A DNA stretch of 64,000 nucleotides from Marinomonas algicola (GTDB lineage: Bacteria > Pseudomonadota > Gammaproteobacteria > Pseudomonadales > Marinomonadaceae). The notes under the pieces were generated by a model. It did not search any database and was not told where the DNA came from. It saw only the letters and a program-made list of their open reading frames with translations. The position numbers and the translations under genes are program-made. Shown piece by piece: positions 56,114 through 64,000 of the stretch (the stretch's first letter is position 1; each line of letters begins with the position of its first letter). The stretch lies in NCBI RefSeq assembly GCF_014805825.1, contig NZ_CP061941.1, positions 2,666,001 to 2,730,000 on the forward strand. The letters are read 5' to 3'.

Positions 56114-57803
56114 TTCTTCTCGTCAGCCGTCTTCTGGCAAACTGACTTTAAAGAGCTTATTAATGGTGAACCTGTGGGGCTTTGTGATTCCCGTTACCGT
56201 AGGCATTATGGCCAGTTTAGCGGGCGTTGCCTTACTGGGTATTTCGGGCTGGTTTATTTCCGCTACCGGTTTGGCGACCGCCATGGGCGTTGGTTTGGTC
56301 TTTAACTATTTGACCCCAGGGGCCATTGTCCGACTGATGGCGATTCTGCGCACCGCAGGCCGCTATGGCGAACAAGTCACCGCCCACAACCACTTATTGA
56401 GTTTATTGCGCCTGCTTCGGCTTTGGGTCTGGGACCAGCGTGTCGCACAAGACCCGGCCAACCTTCACAAACAAAGCCGTGGCGATTTACTACAGCGCCT
56501 TGTGAGCGACCTTGACCAAATTATTCGCTGGCCCTTAGTCGTGTTTTTGCCTTGGATTTACGCCTTATTGGCGTACATGGGCGTGTCTATTTTGGCGTAC
56601 GTGATTTCACCTGTTTTACTGTGGCCGATGGGCATCGCCGCGGTGTGTCATTTGATCATCGTACCTTATATCTGTGGCCGCTTTGCCAGCCATGCTGTGC
56701 ACGTTGGACAACTATTGGGCGTGCACCGTCGTAGTCGTTTTATCAGCGTGTTTTCGGCGTTAATCACCTTAACCATTCGTGGTCATTGGCAAGACTATTC
56801 GCAACGGTTAACCCAGTTGGACGAACGTCAAAAACGCATGGAAATACGCATTCAACAAGCCATTATCCTAGGGCGACTCATCGCCTACACAGTGACTCTA
56901 GTATTACTCGCAAGCTGCTTTTATCTGCTCAGTGATGACCAGACTGAGCTTGGAAAATGGACGTTATTGGAAACCGTGCAAGGTACGTGGGTTGTTGCCT
57001 TGGTGTTGTCGCTATTGGCGGTCAATGAACTGGTCTTGCCCCTAGCGCAATCCTTTGTTGCCCAAGGCCAATCGCAAGTTGGGCTGCGTCGTTTAAACCA
57101 ACTACACCAAAATGACAGCGGGAAAAATTCGGAACAAGCGACTGAACTCGTAGAGTCGATTCACCAAATCACCTTAAAAAACTGGCGGGGTTATCATGCC
57201 CCCAGCGGCATGGGTCACCAAACCATTAATTGGACAATAGAAGCAGGGCAAAAAATCTGGATTCGCGGAGCAAGCGGTTCAGGGAAATCCACCCTACTCG
57301 CCTCGTTAGCTGGGGATTGCTTAGCCACAGGCCATGCCTTCATTACTCAACGCGAGCGTAGCCAGCCAATCGACTTATATGGCAACCCCGCCTATCAATC
57401 GCAATTAAGCTACTTGCCTCAGTCACCTTATATTTTCCAACAAAGCATCGCCGCTAATTTATTGCTGGGGGACGAAAATGCCACCAATAACCAACTTTGG
57501 GCAGTGTTAGACGCCGTCGCCTTAGGCGACTGGACAAGAAGCCTACCGAACAAACTCGGCACCTTACTCAGCTCACAAGGGCGAGACCTATCAGGCGGAC
57601 AACGCAAACGACTGGCACTTGCTCGTCTACTGCTGCGAAAGTCACCCATCCTACTGCTAGACGAACCCTTCGATGGACTCGACAAAGCCACCATAGAAAG
57701 AATTTGCAACAGCTTAAATGGCGACTACAAACCGCACATGCTCGTGTTTGTCAGCCACATCGAAAGCCAACTTGCAGACGACGCAAAGGTTATAGCGCTG
57801 TAG
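56097..57803 (+). CDS. cydC: Heterodimeric ABC exporter subunit CydC
   Basis: 568 aa; membrane domain at about residues 20-320 (starting LWGFVIPVTVGIMASLAGVA, LLGISGWFISATGLA) and a C-terminal ATPase with Walker A GASGSGKSTLLASLAGD, signature GRDLSGGQRKRLALARLLLR and Walker B PILLLDEPFDGLD. It overlaps cydD by 17 bp. The GISGWFISATGLA motif is typical of CydC. It is the last gene of the cyd cluster. Confidence 0.93.
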   Translation: MSKVSNSSRQPSSGKLTLKSLLMVNLWGFVIPVTVGIMASLAGVALLGISGWFISATGLATAMGVGLVFNYLTPGAIVRLMAILRTAGRYGEQVTAHNHLLSLLRLLRLWVWDQRVAQDPANLHKQSRGDLLQRLVSDLDQIIRWPLVVFLPWIYALLAYMGVSILAYVISPVLLWPMGIAAVCHLIIVPYICGRFASHAVHVGQLLGVHRRSRFISVFSALITLTIRGHWQDYSQRLTQLDERQKRMEIRIQQAIILGRLIAYTVTLVLLASCFYLLSDDQTELGKWTLLETVQGTWVVALVLSLLAVNELVLPLAQSFVAQGQSQVGLRRLNQLHQNDSGKNSEQATELVESIHQITLKNWRGYHAPSGMGHQTINWTIEAGQKIWIRGASGSGKSTLLASLAGDCLATGHAFITQRERSQPIDLYGNPAYQSQLSYLPQSPYIFQQSIAANLLLGDENATNNQLWAVLDAVALGDWTRSLPNKLGTLLSSQGRDLSGGQRKRLALARLLLRKSPILLLDEPFDGLDKATIERICNSLNGDYKPHMLVFVSHIESQLADDAKVIAL

Positions 57804-57940
57804 TTCTTTGTCTCTTCCCCTTATCTTTGTTACCTGAAATAAGAAGTAAGGGGAAGACGGAAGATGGTTTTGCTCCTGCATCGCTAATTTTAACCAACTG
57901 ATTTTTGTCTCTGATTGAGGCGTTAGCTGAAACTTTGGCT

Positions 57941-58936
57941 TTAATGATGGCTTCTTTGTTGTTGATAATTGGAAGGTGTCATTTTCATTTTTTGTTTAAA
58001 AAGTCGGCGAAAGACACTATCGTCGGAATAACCTAAAGAAAAAGCGATTTCTTTCACTGGTTTGTTGGTGGTGACCAATAATGTACACGCATGGCTTATT
58101 CGAACTCCGTCAATAAATGCTTTGGGCGTTTCACCTGTAAGTTCTTTTAGCCTGCGATTTAATGTGCGCTCAGAAACTGCCATTACCTTGGATAAATCCT
58201 TAGTACTCATCATTTGATAGTGCGCTTTTCGAATGGCGTATTCAGCTTTTGCTAAAAACGGGTTTCTTGACGTTTGATATCCTTCTGGGACATACAAATT
58301 TTGAGACTTTGGTATTGCATCGATGACTGAAAAATCAGCCAATACCCTTGCTACTTCGGTACCAGCCAATTTTTTAACGATATAAAGTGTAATAGTCACC
58401 CAAGAAAGTGGGCCACCAGCCGTAATGATACCATTGTCATCGATAAGCTCACTGGCCCACTCTGCTTTTGCCTTGGGAAATCGTTGTTTTAACTCATCAT
58501 GCAACCACCATGTTGTAGTGCATCGTCTGTTATTGAGAACCCCTGCTTCGCCGAGTGCAAATACCCCACTACAAGAGCCACATATAAGCGATCCTTGCTT
58601 GTGACGCGCACTCAACCAAGACTGCGTTTTCGAGTTGGTAATCGTTTGGGGGGGACAACCTTCTCCATTTGGGATAAAACCAGGCACTAAAATAGCATCA
58701 CAGTGGTCAATGGAATTTAGATCAGAGTCAACCTCAAAAGTTCGTCCGTGCCCATCTCTAATAGGCTTTCCATCATGACTAGCTAAAATGACAGTTGGGT
58801 TCCATTCTACCTTGGTAAGTGCATTATCTTCGGATTTGTGGACAAAGCTCAAACCACTTAATGCCATCACATCGTTTATGCCCATTAAAGCTGATGGCAG
58901 TGCGCCATTAACAGAAAGAATCACAATGGTGGTCAT
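57941..58936 (-). CDS. GlxA-family transcriptional regulator (DJ-1/PfpI + AraC HTH)
   Basis: 331 aa. Residues about 1-190 are a DJ-1/PfpI-like domain; the nucleophile-elbow cysteine is in LICGSCSGVFALGEAG. Residues about 220-325 are an AraC-type double helix-turn-helix (LSKVMAVSERTLNRRLKELT and KEIAFSLGYSDDSVFRRLFK). Relatives control glycine-betaine, choline or arginine catabolism in pseudomonads, but many have unknown effectors. It is divergent from the secreted duplicated-domain protein at 59055, separated by about 118 bp, and may regulate it. Confidence 0.83.
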   Translation of the reverse strand: MTTIVILSVNGALPSALMGINDVMALSGLSFVHKSEDNALTKVEWNPTVILASHDGKPIRDGHGRTFEVDSDLNSIDHCDAILVPGFIPNGEGCPPQTITNSKTQSWLSARHKQGSLICGSCSGVFALGEAGVLNNRRCTTTWWLHDELKQRFPKAKAEWASELIDDNGIITAGGPLSWVTITLYIVKKLAGTEVARVLADFSVIDAIPKSQNLYVPEGYQTSRNPFLAKAEYAIRKAHYQMMSTKDLSKVMAVSERTLNRRLKELTGETPKAFIDGVRISHACTLLVTTNKPVKEIAFSLGYSDDSVFRRLFKQKMKMTPSNYQQQRSHH

Positions 58937-59054
58937 AAATTAGGGGTTATCCATGTTTGGCAAATATTGCACGTATAGTGTCTTTTTTGCCTCTGCTGGT
59001 CAAGCGGTTTGGGAGCATAGAATAGCGTTTCAATTACAACATGAGGTCAAAGAG

Positions 59055-59819
59055 ATGAACGTACCGAATCAAATGCGTAAAGCGAGCCTTTATTTAGCAA
59101 CATCTCTATTCATGCTAACGAGCGCATCTGTATCCCATGCCCAAACCACAGAAAAACAGGAGTCTACAATGAAAGAAGCCACTTATATCCCATTTGCAGC
59201 CAAGTCTGAGCAAGACAAAAATCTCGCTAAATTTCTCTCTGAAGGAGCAAAGCTGGTCACTAAAACAGAGCCTAATACCCTATATTGGTATGCACTGAAA
59301 AAAACAGACGGCCGCTTTGGGATTTTTGATTTTTTTCCAAATGAAGCCGGTAGAGCGGAGCACTTTGCAGGTCAAGTAGCATCGGCATTGAATGCCAACG
59401 CAGATGCTTTGGTTGCTCAAGGCTGGGACAAAGGCGTTGTAGCTAATATCACAAACTCTGCTGTTTTGTCTTACAAAGAGCCTAGTGAAAGCTCAGCAAG
59501 TGCAACACAGGCGACCTATATCGTGCTCAATGCGCAAGCAGGAAAAGAGCAGGCATTAGAAAATCTGTTGACAGGAGCGGCTTTGGTGATAGATCAAACT
59601 GAACCAAAAACATTGCTTTGGACATCGCTTAAACTCAATAACAACACTTTTGGTATTTTTGATACGTTTACCGATGAAAGTGGCAGAGATGCTCACTTTG
59701 CCGGTAAAGTTGCTGCTGCACTCAAAGCCCAAGCAGACGATCTCGTTGTTGGAGGTTGGGAAAACGGTGTTCTAACAAACATTCACAATTTTGAAGTTAT
59801 TGCAGAAGCAGAGCACTAA
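59055..59819 (+). CDS. Secreted protein with two tandem ABM-like (dimeric alpha/beta barrel) domains
   Basis: 254 aa from ATG 59055, which gives a signal peptide (LYLATSLFMLTSASVSHAQ). The mature protein is an internal duplication of about 95 residues: copy 1 begins ATYIPFAAKSEQDKNLAKFL and copy 2 ATYIVLNAQAGKEQALENLL. Both contain (A/T)-L-x-W, FGIFD-x-F and AHFAGKVAAAL-type segments. This pattern resembles antibiotic-biosynthesis-monooxygenase domains, which form dimers; the fusion would make a pseudo-dimer. Export of such a domain is unusual. An in-frame start at 58953 would hide the signal peptide and has no ribosome site. Confidence 0.7.
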   Translation: MNVPNQMRKASLYLATSLFMLTSASVSHAQTTEKQESTMKEATYIPFAAKSEQDKNLAKFLSEGAKLVTKTEPNTLYWYALKKTDGRFGIFDFFPNEAGRAEHFAGQVASALNANADALVAQGWDKGVVANITNSAVLSYKEPSESSASATQATYIVLNAQAGKEQALENLLTGAALVIDQTEPKTLLWTSLKLNNNTFGIFDTFTDESGRDAHFAGKVAAALKAQADDLVVGGWENGVLTNIHNFEVIAEAEH

Positions 59820-59946
59820 TTTCTGTCGCCTAATTTGTTCAGTTCCAATATACCTAACGAGTTAATTATGTGGGACGCGCTAAACGCGCGCCCCGCATTA
59901 AGGCTATAGCTCCATCATGAGAAAAATTTACGTTATCGGAGGATTT

Positions 59947-60327
59947 ATGATTACAGAAGATAAGAAACAAATTGTGTTCAGCGCGTTGAAAGAGGCAAGT
60001 GAAAAATGGAAGGCCGCATTTAACATAGGAAATGCTGATGGGTGCGCATCACAATATGAACCAGATGCGGTAATGACGGCTAAACCGTTTGGTACATTTA
60101 ATGGTACAGAAGAGATAAAAGCTTTTTGGCAAAAGCTCATTGATGATGGTTTCACTGATGTTGACTATATTGATCCAAAAATTGAAGTCGTTGATGAAAG
60201 CAGCGCTGTTTTATCATCAGGGTGGAAAATGAATAAGGCTCAAGGTGTGATCACTAAAGAACTTTGGGTATTGCAGAGTGACGGTACTGCAAAATTACGC
60301 ATTGATGAATTTGAAGCGCAGAGCTAG
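59947..60327 (+). CDS. SnoaL/NTF2-like (DUF4440-type) protein
   Basis: 126 aa from ATG 59947, with GGAGG just upstream; a longer start at 59917 has no site. The pattern KEASEKWKAAFNIGNADGCA, then YEPDAVMTAKPFGTFNGTEE, then FWQKLIDDGFTDVDYIDP is that of a cone-shaped NTF2-like fold used by ketosteroid isomerase/SnoaL relatives. The function is unknown. It follows the duplicated ABM-like gene by 127 bp, on the same strand. Confidence 0.7.
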   Translation: MITEDKKQIVFSALKEASEKWKAAFNIGNADGCASQYEPDAVMTAKPFGTFNGTEEIKAFWQKLIDDGFTDVDYIDPKIEVVDESSAVLSSGWKMNKAQGVITKELWVLQSDGTAKLRIDEFEAQS

Positions 60328-60332
60328 CAATT

Positions 60333-60350
60333 AAAGGGTTTGAACCCTTT
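60333..60350 (+). terminator. Hairpin after the SnoaL-like gene
   Basis: AAAGGGTT / AACCCTTT arms abutting a TG loop, 5 bp after the stop. Terminator function is possible; the T run is short. Confidence 0.5.
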
Positions 60351-60511
60351 AGTTGCCATTCAAATGTCTTGTATAAATATACAGTTTATTTTTCAGAAAA
60401 GCTGGTTTCTTGCTCGTTTAGCCATTTTAAATGGCCCAATTGTGCGCGTTTTGTACTGGCAGTAAATAGAAAAGTCTTTTAGTATCAATGAATAAGAATA
60501 TCCGCATTGCG

Positions 60512-60553
60512 CTCTTTTTTAGGTATGACGCGCTGTGGTTTCCTAAAAAAGAG
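60512..60553. repeat. Perfect 12-bp inverted repeat upstream of the recombinase
   Basis: CTCTTTTTTAGG (60512-60523) and CCTAAAAAAGAG (60542-60553) around 18 bases containing GACGCGCTG. The rest of the 447-bp gap 60328-60774 has no gene. It holds several GCGC-containing stretches and a small hairpin CCGCT/AGCGG at 60701-60716, close before the recombinase gene. These could be recombination or transposition sites. Confidence 0.45.
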
Positions 60554-60789
60554 ATGTGTAAACGCGCATGCTCATTTTTCCAGTTTTGTTTTTTGTGAAT
60601 AGGTTTATAAAAACATTATTTTTCAGTTGTTTATAAAGGTATTGGTGAGATTTTCGAATTGCCCAAATAAGCATGCGTACTATTAAAATGTTGAACTAAG
60701 CCGCTTCGCGGAGCGGTTCATTGTTTCCTTTCTAATTCTATTATTTGTTACCAAACTTAGTTCTCCACTCATAATTGGAGGATTCAGTG

Positions 60790-61641
60790 ATGACCCCATT
60801 ACGTCAAAAAGTCATTGATCAGATGACATTGCAAGGCCTCTCAGCCGCCACTCAAAAATCTTATCTATATCAGCTAAAAGAAGTCGCTAAGTATTTTCAT
60901 CTATCTCCTGATGAGCTCAGTGATACAGAAATTCAAAGTTATTTACTTTACCTTATTCGTGATCGTCATTGGTCATGGTCAAGTTGCCGTCAAGCCTTGC
61001 ATGCGCTTAACTTTCTTTATCGTCATGTTTTGAATAAGACGTTAGGCCAGATGGCTTTACCACATTCCAACAAGAAGCAAAAAATTCCGGATTTACTGTA
61101 TCCCGATGAAGTATTAAATATCATTCGTGAATGCAGTCATTCCAAGGCGCATGCAGCCATTGTTATTGCCTATTCAACAAGCATGCGGATCAGTGAGATT
61201 AATGCGCTAAGAGTGGGAGATTTAGACGGCGAACATAATTGCATCAAAGTAAGGCAAGGAAAAGGCAGTCGAGATCGTTATGTTTTGTCTCCAGAAGGAT
61301 TAAAAAGTGTATTACGTCATTACTGGAAAGAGTATAAACCAACGGATGTTGTGATTTACGGTCTTGATAAACACCGAGCGCTTCACAGTAAGTATCTACG
61401 TTTAGAAGTGAAAGCGGCCGCAAGACGGGCTGGTATAACAAAAACAGTACGTTTTCATAGTTTACGTCATGCTTTTGCGTGCCATCAATTACTGGCTGGC
61501 ATGCCATTACCTAGGCTCCAAACTCTTCTTGGGCACAGTCAATTGCAAACTACTTTTCGTTATCTTCAATGGATTGCCATGATGGATTTGAGAAGTAATA
61601 TTAGCGAAGATCTCTTGCGAGATCTTCGGAGCCCGTCGTGA
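60790..61641 (+). CDS. Tyrosine recombinase/integrase (IS91-associated or integron-type relative)
   Basis: 283 aa from ATG 60790 with TTGGAGGA 6 bases upstream. The SAM-like core-binding domain at about residues 5-90 (LSAATQKSYLYQLKEVAKYF) and a catalytic domain with Arg in STSMRISEINALRVGDL, His-x-x-Arg in FHSLRHAFACHQLL, His in LLGHSQLQTT and the nucleophile Tyr in FRYLQWIAMM are all present, so it should be active. The N-terminal pattern MTPLRQKVIDQM and the small size recall recombinases that accompany IS91-type elements. No IS91 transposase is adjacent; a RAYT transposase follows 97 bp downstream. Confidence 0.85.
   Translation: MTPLRQKVIDQMTLQGLSAATQKSYLYQLKEVAKYFHLSPDELSDTEIQSYLLYLIRDRHWSWSSCRQALHALNFLYRHVLNKTLGQMALPHSNKKQKIPDLLYPDEVLNIIRECSHSKAHAAIVIAYSTSMRISEINALRVGDLDGEHNCIKVRQGKGSRDRYVLSPEGLKSVLRHYWKEYKPTDVVIYGLDKHRALHSKYLRLEVKAAARRAGITKTVRFHSLRHAFACHQLLAGMPLPRLQTLLGHSQLQTTFRYLQWIAMMDLRSNISEDLLRDLRSPS
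61605..61628 (+). repeat. Hairpin in the last codons of the recombinase gene
   Basis: CGAAGATCTC / GAGATCTTCG, perfect 10-bp arms with a TTGC loop, ending 13 bases before the stop. It may be an mRNA 3' structure or a single-strand transposase target. Confidence 0.5.
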
Positions 61642-61738
61642 ACGGTTTAGGGTTAGTAATACAGGCCACCCATAACGTTGTTGATGTTTTTTTGATCACG
61701 GTCTAAACTAGAAAAACAAACTCAAGGATGAGGAAAAA

Positions 61739-62710
61739 ATGATGCCAAGGGCCAGAAGCCAACAAGTCAGTTTGTCTGATACACCTTACTATCACTGTAT
61801 TTCTCGATGTGTTCGCCGTGCTTTTTTATGTGGTGAAGACTCTGTCACCGGAAAGAGCTTTGAGCACCGTCGTGGGTGGATCGAGGCGCGAATTTTATTC
61901 TTAGCTCAACTCTTCTCTATCGATATTTGTGCTTATGCGGTGATGAGTAATCACTTGCATATTGTGCTGCATGTTAATGAAAAACAAGCCAAAAATTGGT
62001 CTACTTATGAGGTGTTGAGGCGCTGGCATGCGTTGCATAAAGGCACGTTATTTACTCAACAATACGCCCGCGGCGACACTCAACCTGCTTATGCCATTGA
62101 ATTAGCAGAAAGATCGGCGGAAGCGTATCGAGAAAGGTTGTCTGACATCAGCTGGTTTATGCGGGAGTTAAACGAACCGATTGCTCGGCAAGCCAATGTT
62201 GAAGATGGCTGCACGGGACGATTTTGGGAGGGGCGCTTTAAATCTCAGGCGTTGTTAGACGAAGCCTCTGTTTTAGCTTGTATGGCGTATGTTGATCTTA
62301 ATCCTATTCGAGCTGGTGTAGCTGAGACACCGGAAACATCAGAATTTACCAGCATCAAGAAACGAGTGAAAGCGGCGGGTGAAGGCGCTCAACCTAAAGC
62401 TCTGTATCCCTTTATCGGGAATGAGCATAAAGAGAAAAACGAAGGGATCTTATTTAAGTTAACGGGTTATCTTGAACTGGTTGATATGACAGGCCGTATT
62501 GTTCGACAAGACAAGCGAGGCTCGATTGACTTGTCGCTTTCACCCATTTTACAGCGCCTTGGAATATCATCTGACAACTGGCTAACGATCGCGATTAAGT
62601 TCGAGCAAAATACCCATGGAATAGTGGGGCAAGAAAATAGCATTACTCGTTACAAAAACGCCCAGCCTCGGTCTAGGCCAAACAAAAGGTGTTGCCAGTT
62701 ATTGGCCTAG
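61739..62710 (+). CDS. REP-associated tyrosine (RAYT, Y1 HUH) transposase
   Basis: 323 aa. The start ARSQQVSLSDTPYYHCISRC is typical of RAYT proteins. The HUH metal site is in NHLHIVLHVN and the catalytic tyrosine probably in CMAYVDLNPIRAG. RAYTs cut and join single-stranded DNA at REP hairpins. There are no IS200/IS605-type ends, as expected for a RAYT. AGGA precedes the ATG. Short repeats at 62982-63060 are possible REP-like targets. A second tandem ATG (61742) could also be used. Confidence 0.9.
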   Translation: MMPRARSQQVSLSDTPYYHCISRCVRRAFLCGEDSVTGKSFEHRRGWIEARILFLAQLFSIDICAYAVMSNHLHIVLHVNEKQAKNWSTYEVLRRWHALHKGTLFTQQYARGDTQPAYAIELAERSAEAYRERLSDISWFMRELNEPIARQANVEDGCTGRFWEGRFKSQALLDEASVLACMAYVDLNPIRAGVAETPETSEFTSIKKRVKAAGEGAQPKALYPFIGNEHKEKNEGILFKLTGYLELVDMTGRIVRQDKRGSIDLSLSPILQRLGISSDNWLTIAIKFEQNTHGIVGQENSITRYKNAQPRSRPNKRCCQLLA

Positions 62711-62742
62711 TCTAAGTCGAGAATATAACTCCAACCTAAATT

Positions 62743-62768
62743 AGAATTACTCAATAGTAAGTAATTCT
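62743..62768 (+). repeat. Inverted repeat after the RAYT gene
   Basis: AGAATTACT / AGTAATTCT, perfect 9-bp arms with an 8-nt loop, 32 bp after the stop. AT-rich with no T run; terminator or element boundary. Confidence 0.4.
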
Positions 62769-62981
62769 GCTCGCCTGATGTATGAAAAACCCTCTCAATT
62801 AATCGTTTGCTATCAATTCACTGACTTCAATGTCTCTTATTGCTCTTGTATTACTCGTTGTTTGAATTAAAGGATTGTTTATTATTTCATATTTATAAGA
62901 TTGGATGTCCTGCAGTTTGGCAGTTTGCCCTCGCAAATGCATAAAGCCACGCCCTACTTGCCGCCTATAAAGTATCTAGGA

Positions 62982-63060
62982 GGGAATGGCCGGACGCTTA
63001 CGATGGTATTAATGATCTGCTACCATGGAACGTCAAACACCACTAGACGGGAATGGCCGG
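62982..63060 (+). repeat. REP-like direct repeat pair
   Basis: GGGAATGGCCGG occurs at 62982-62993 and again at 63049-63060 (67-bp period), each followed by ACGCT (directly in the first copy, after GCCAG in the second). Between them is a small dyad ATGGTA/TACCAT (63003-63026). The second copy includes the short palindrome TGGCC-G-GGCCA. The remainder of the 380-bp gap 62711-63090 has no gene. Confidence 0.5.
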
Positions 63061-63090
63061 GCCAGACGCTCACCTTTGAATGGAGTTTCA

Positions 63091-64000
63091 ATGAACAAAA
63101 GAGTAATTGGATTTGATCTTGCTAGAGCGTTAGCGATATTTGGTATGGTCATTGTTAACTTTAAAATTGCAATGAAGGCTGAAACCGGTAATGCCTTGTT
63201 GATGAGCTTTGCTGGGCTTTTTGAAGGCCGTGCATCAGCCTTATTCGTCATTCTAGCGGGAATTGGCGTAACATTTATAACCAATAAAGCTCGGTCGTCC
63301 AGTGATAGGTCATTTATACTAAAGACTCGATTATTGATAGTAAAGCGAGGAGCGTTACTGATTGTGGTCGGTCTTGTTTTCACCCCCATATGGGAGGCAG
63401 ATATCCTCCACTTTTACGGCTTTTATTTCTTGATCGCTGCGGCCATATTTACGGTTAACGACAAAACATTGTTATGTTTATCGGCACTTATCATGGTGTT
63501 ATTTCCAGCTTTGATGCTTCTTTTTAACTATGATCAGAACTGGAATTGGGAAACACTGACTTATGAGAACATTTGGTCAGTCGATGGGATGATTAGACAT
63601 ATCTTATTTAACGGCTTCCACCCAGTGTTTCCCTGGTCGGCCTTTTTATTCTTTGGGATGTGGCTAGGACGGCTGGATTTATCTCAAGTATTTTTGAGAA
63701 GAAAACTGTTTTTTGGGTCTGTCATCATTCTGCTTATTACAGAAGGTAGTTTTTATTTAATAAGAGCCATTATCGGAGCAGACGGTACACTTGGAATGAC
63801 ATCTGAGGAAGTGACACTCCTGTTTTCAACATCCATTATTCCCCCTTTACCTCAATATATCATCTCAGCGGGTAGCTCCGCCGTTATTTCCTTGGTTACT
63901 TGTCTATCTATTTCAGATAGGTATTCTAAAAGCTCTATTATTCAGTGGCTGTCTCAAACTGGGAAAATGTCTTTAACCTTGTATATTGCTCACGTCATTA
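63091..64000 (+). CDS. DUF418/acyltransferase-like multi-pass membrane protein, 3' end cut by window
   Basis: The visible 303 residues start MNKRVIGFDLARALAIFGMV, a pattern (GFDLARALA-x-FGM) shared by DUF418/DUF1624-type membrane proteins related to heparan-alpha-glucosaminide acetyltransferase. At least seven hydrophobic segments are visible, among them LFVILAGIGVTFI, LLIVVGLVFTPI and LLCLSALIMVLFPALMLLF, and GFHPVFPWSAFLFFGMWLGR is a conserved-looking loop. GGAG lies 5 bases before the ATG. The gene is open at base 64000. Substrate and role unknown. Confidence 0.75.
   Translation, partial: MNKRVIGFDLARALAIFGMVIVNFKIAMKAETGNALLMSFAGLFEGRASALFVILAGIGVTFITNKARSSSDRSFILKTRLLIVKRGALLIVVGLVFTPIWEADILHFYGFYFLIAAAIFTVNDKTLLCLSALIMVLFPALMLLFNYDQNWNWETLTYENIWSVDGMIRHILFNGFHPVFPWSAFLFFGMWLGRLDLSQVFLRRKLFFGSVIILLITEGSFYLIRAIIGADGTLGMTSEEVTLLFSTSIIPPLPQYIISAGSSAVISLVTCLSISDRYSKSSIIQWLSQTGKMSLTLYIAHVI

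Noticed and set aside
60512..60553. CRISPR-like repeat
   Set aside because: It is a single inverted repeat with no regularly spaced copies and no cas genes.
60693..60719. Integron attachment (attI/attC-like) site before the recombinase gene
   Set aside because: GAAC...GTTC with a CCGCT/AGCGG stem is suggestive, but the GTTRRRY core and paired R/L boxes of attC sites are absent and no gene cassettes follow.

Overview
The window looks like chromosome of a marine gammaproteobacterium of the Oceanospirillales, most likely Marinomonas or a close relative. This is inferred from the gyrA-serC-pheA-tyrA/aroA block facing mtaD-ubiG-yciK (the Pseudomonas/Oceanospirillales arrangement), a moderately AT-rich base composition, and the mix of scavenging and amino-acid catabolic genes. 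No rRNA, tRNA or CRISPR array was seen.

Layout. 1-6.6 kb (minus strand): gyrA, serC, pheA and a TyrA-AroA fusion cut by the left edge, whose EPSP-synthase-like part lacks key active-site residues. 6.7-12.8 kb (plus): mtaD, ubiG, yciK (with mupP missing between the last two) and an M16 peptidase. 12.8-15.1 kb: dsdA between two broken genes. 15.4-18.7 kb: a DoxX/glutathionyl-hydroquinone reductase/pirin operon with a divergent YhaJ-like LysR regulator. 18.7-24.8 kb: a secreted unknown, fabV, and the lutABC lactate operon with a divergent GntR regulator and a palindromic operator. 24.9-33 kb: a glycosyltransferase, a small helical protein, a homocysteine methyltransferase behind MetR-like boxes, ansA-aspA, an XRE regulator and an aspartoacylase-like enzyme.

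The most distinctive region is 33.1-45.2 kb, all on the minus strand. A histidine kinase, a sigma-54 response regulator and a TTG-started periplasmic binding protein are read into a second binding protein, LivHMGF, an iron alcohol dehydrogenase and a GabD-type succinate-semialdehyde dehydrogenase. Between the regulatory and catabolic halves lie two identical-arm dyads (TGAGCG-N5-CGCTCA) 33 bp apart, then a good -24/-12 promoter. I read this as a three-component, sigma-54-controlled uptake and oxidation system. The enzymes suggest a substrate that becomes succinate semialdehyde, such as 4-hydroxybutyrate.

45.5-51 kb holds a class II aldolase-like gene, an orphan HNH nuclease, a second homocysteine methyltransferase and an AraC-regulated aldehyde dehydrogenase. 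51.3-57.8 kb is a complete cydABX-cydDC set with a perfect hairpin inside the start of cydD. 57.9-60.3 kb holds a GlxA-type regulator and two small accessory proteins, one an internal duplication. 60.5-63.1 kb is a mobile-looking segment: a tyrosine recombinase, a REP-associated (RAYT) transposase and short repeats. An acyltransferase-like membrane protein gene runs off the right edge.
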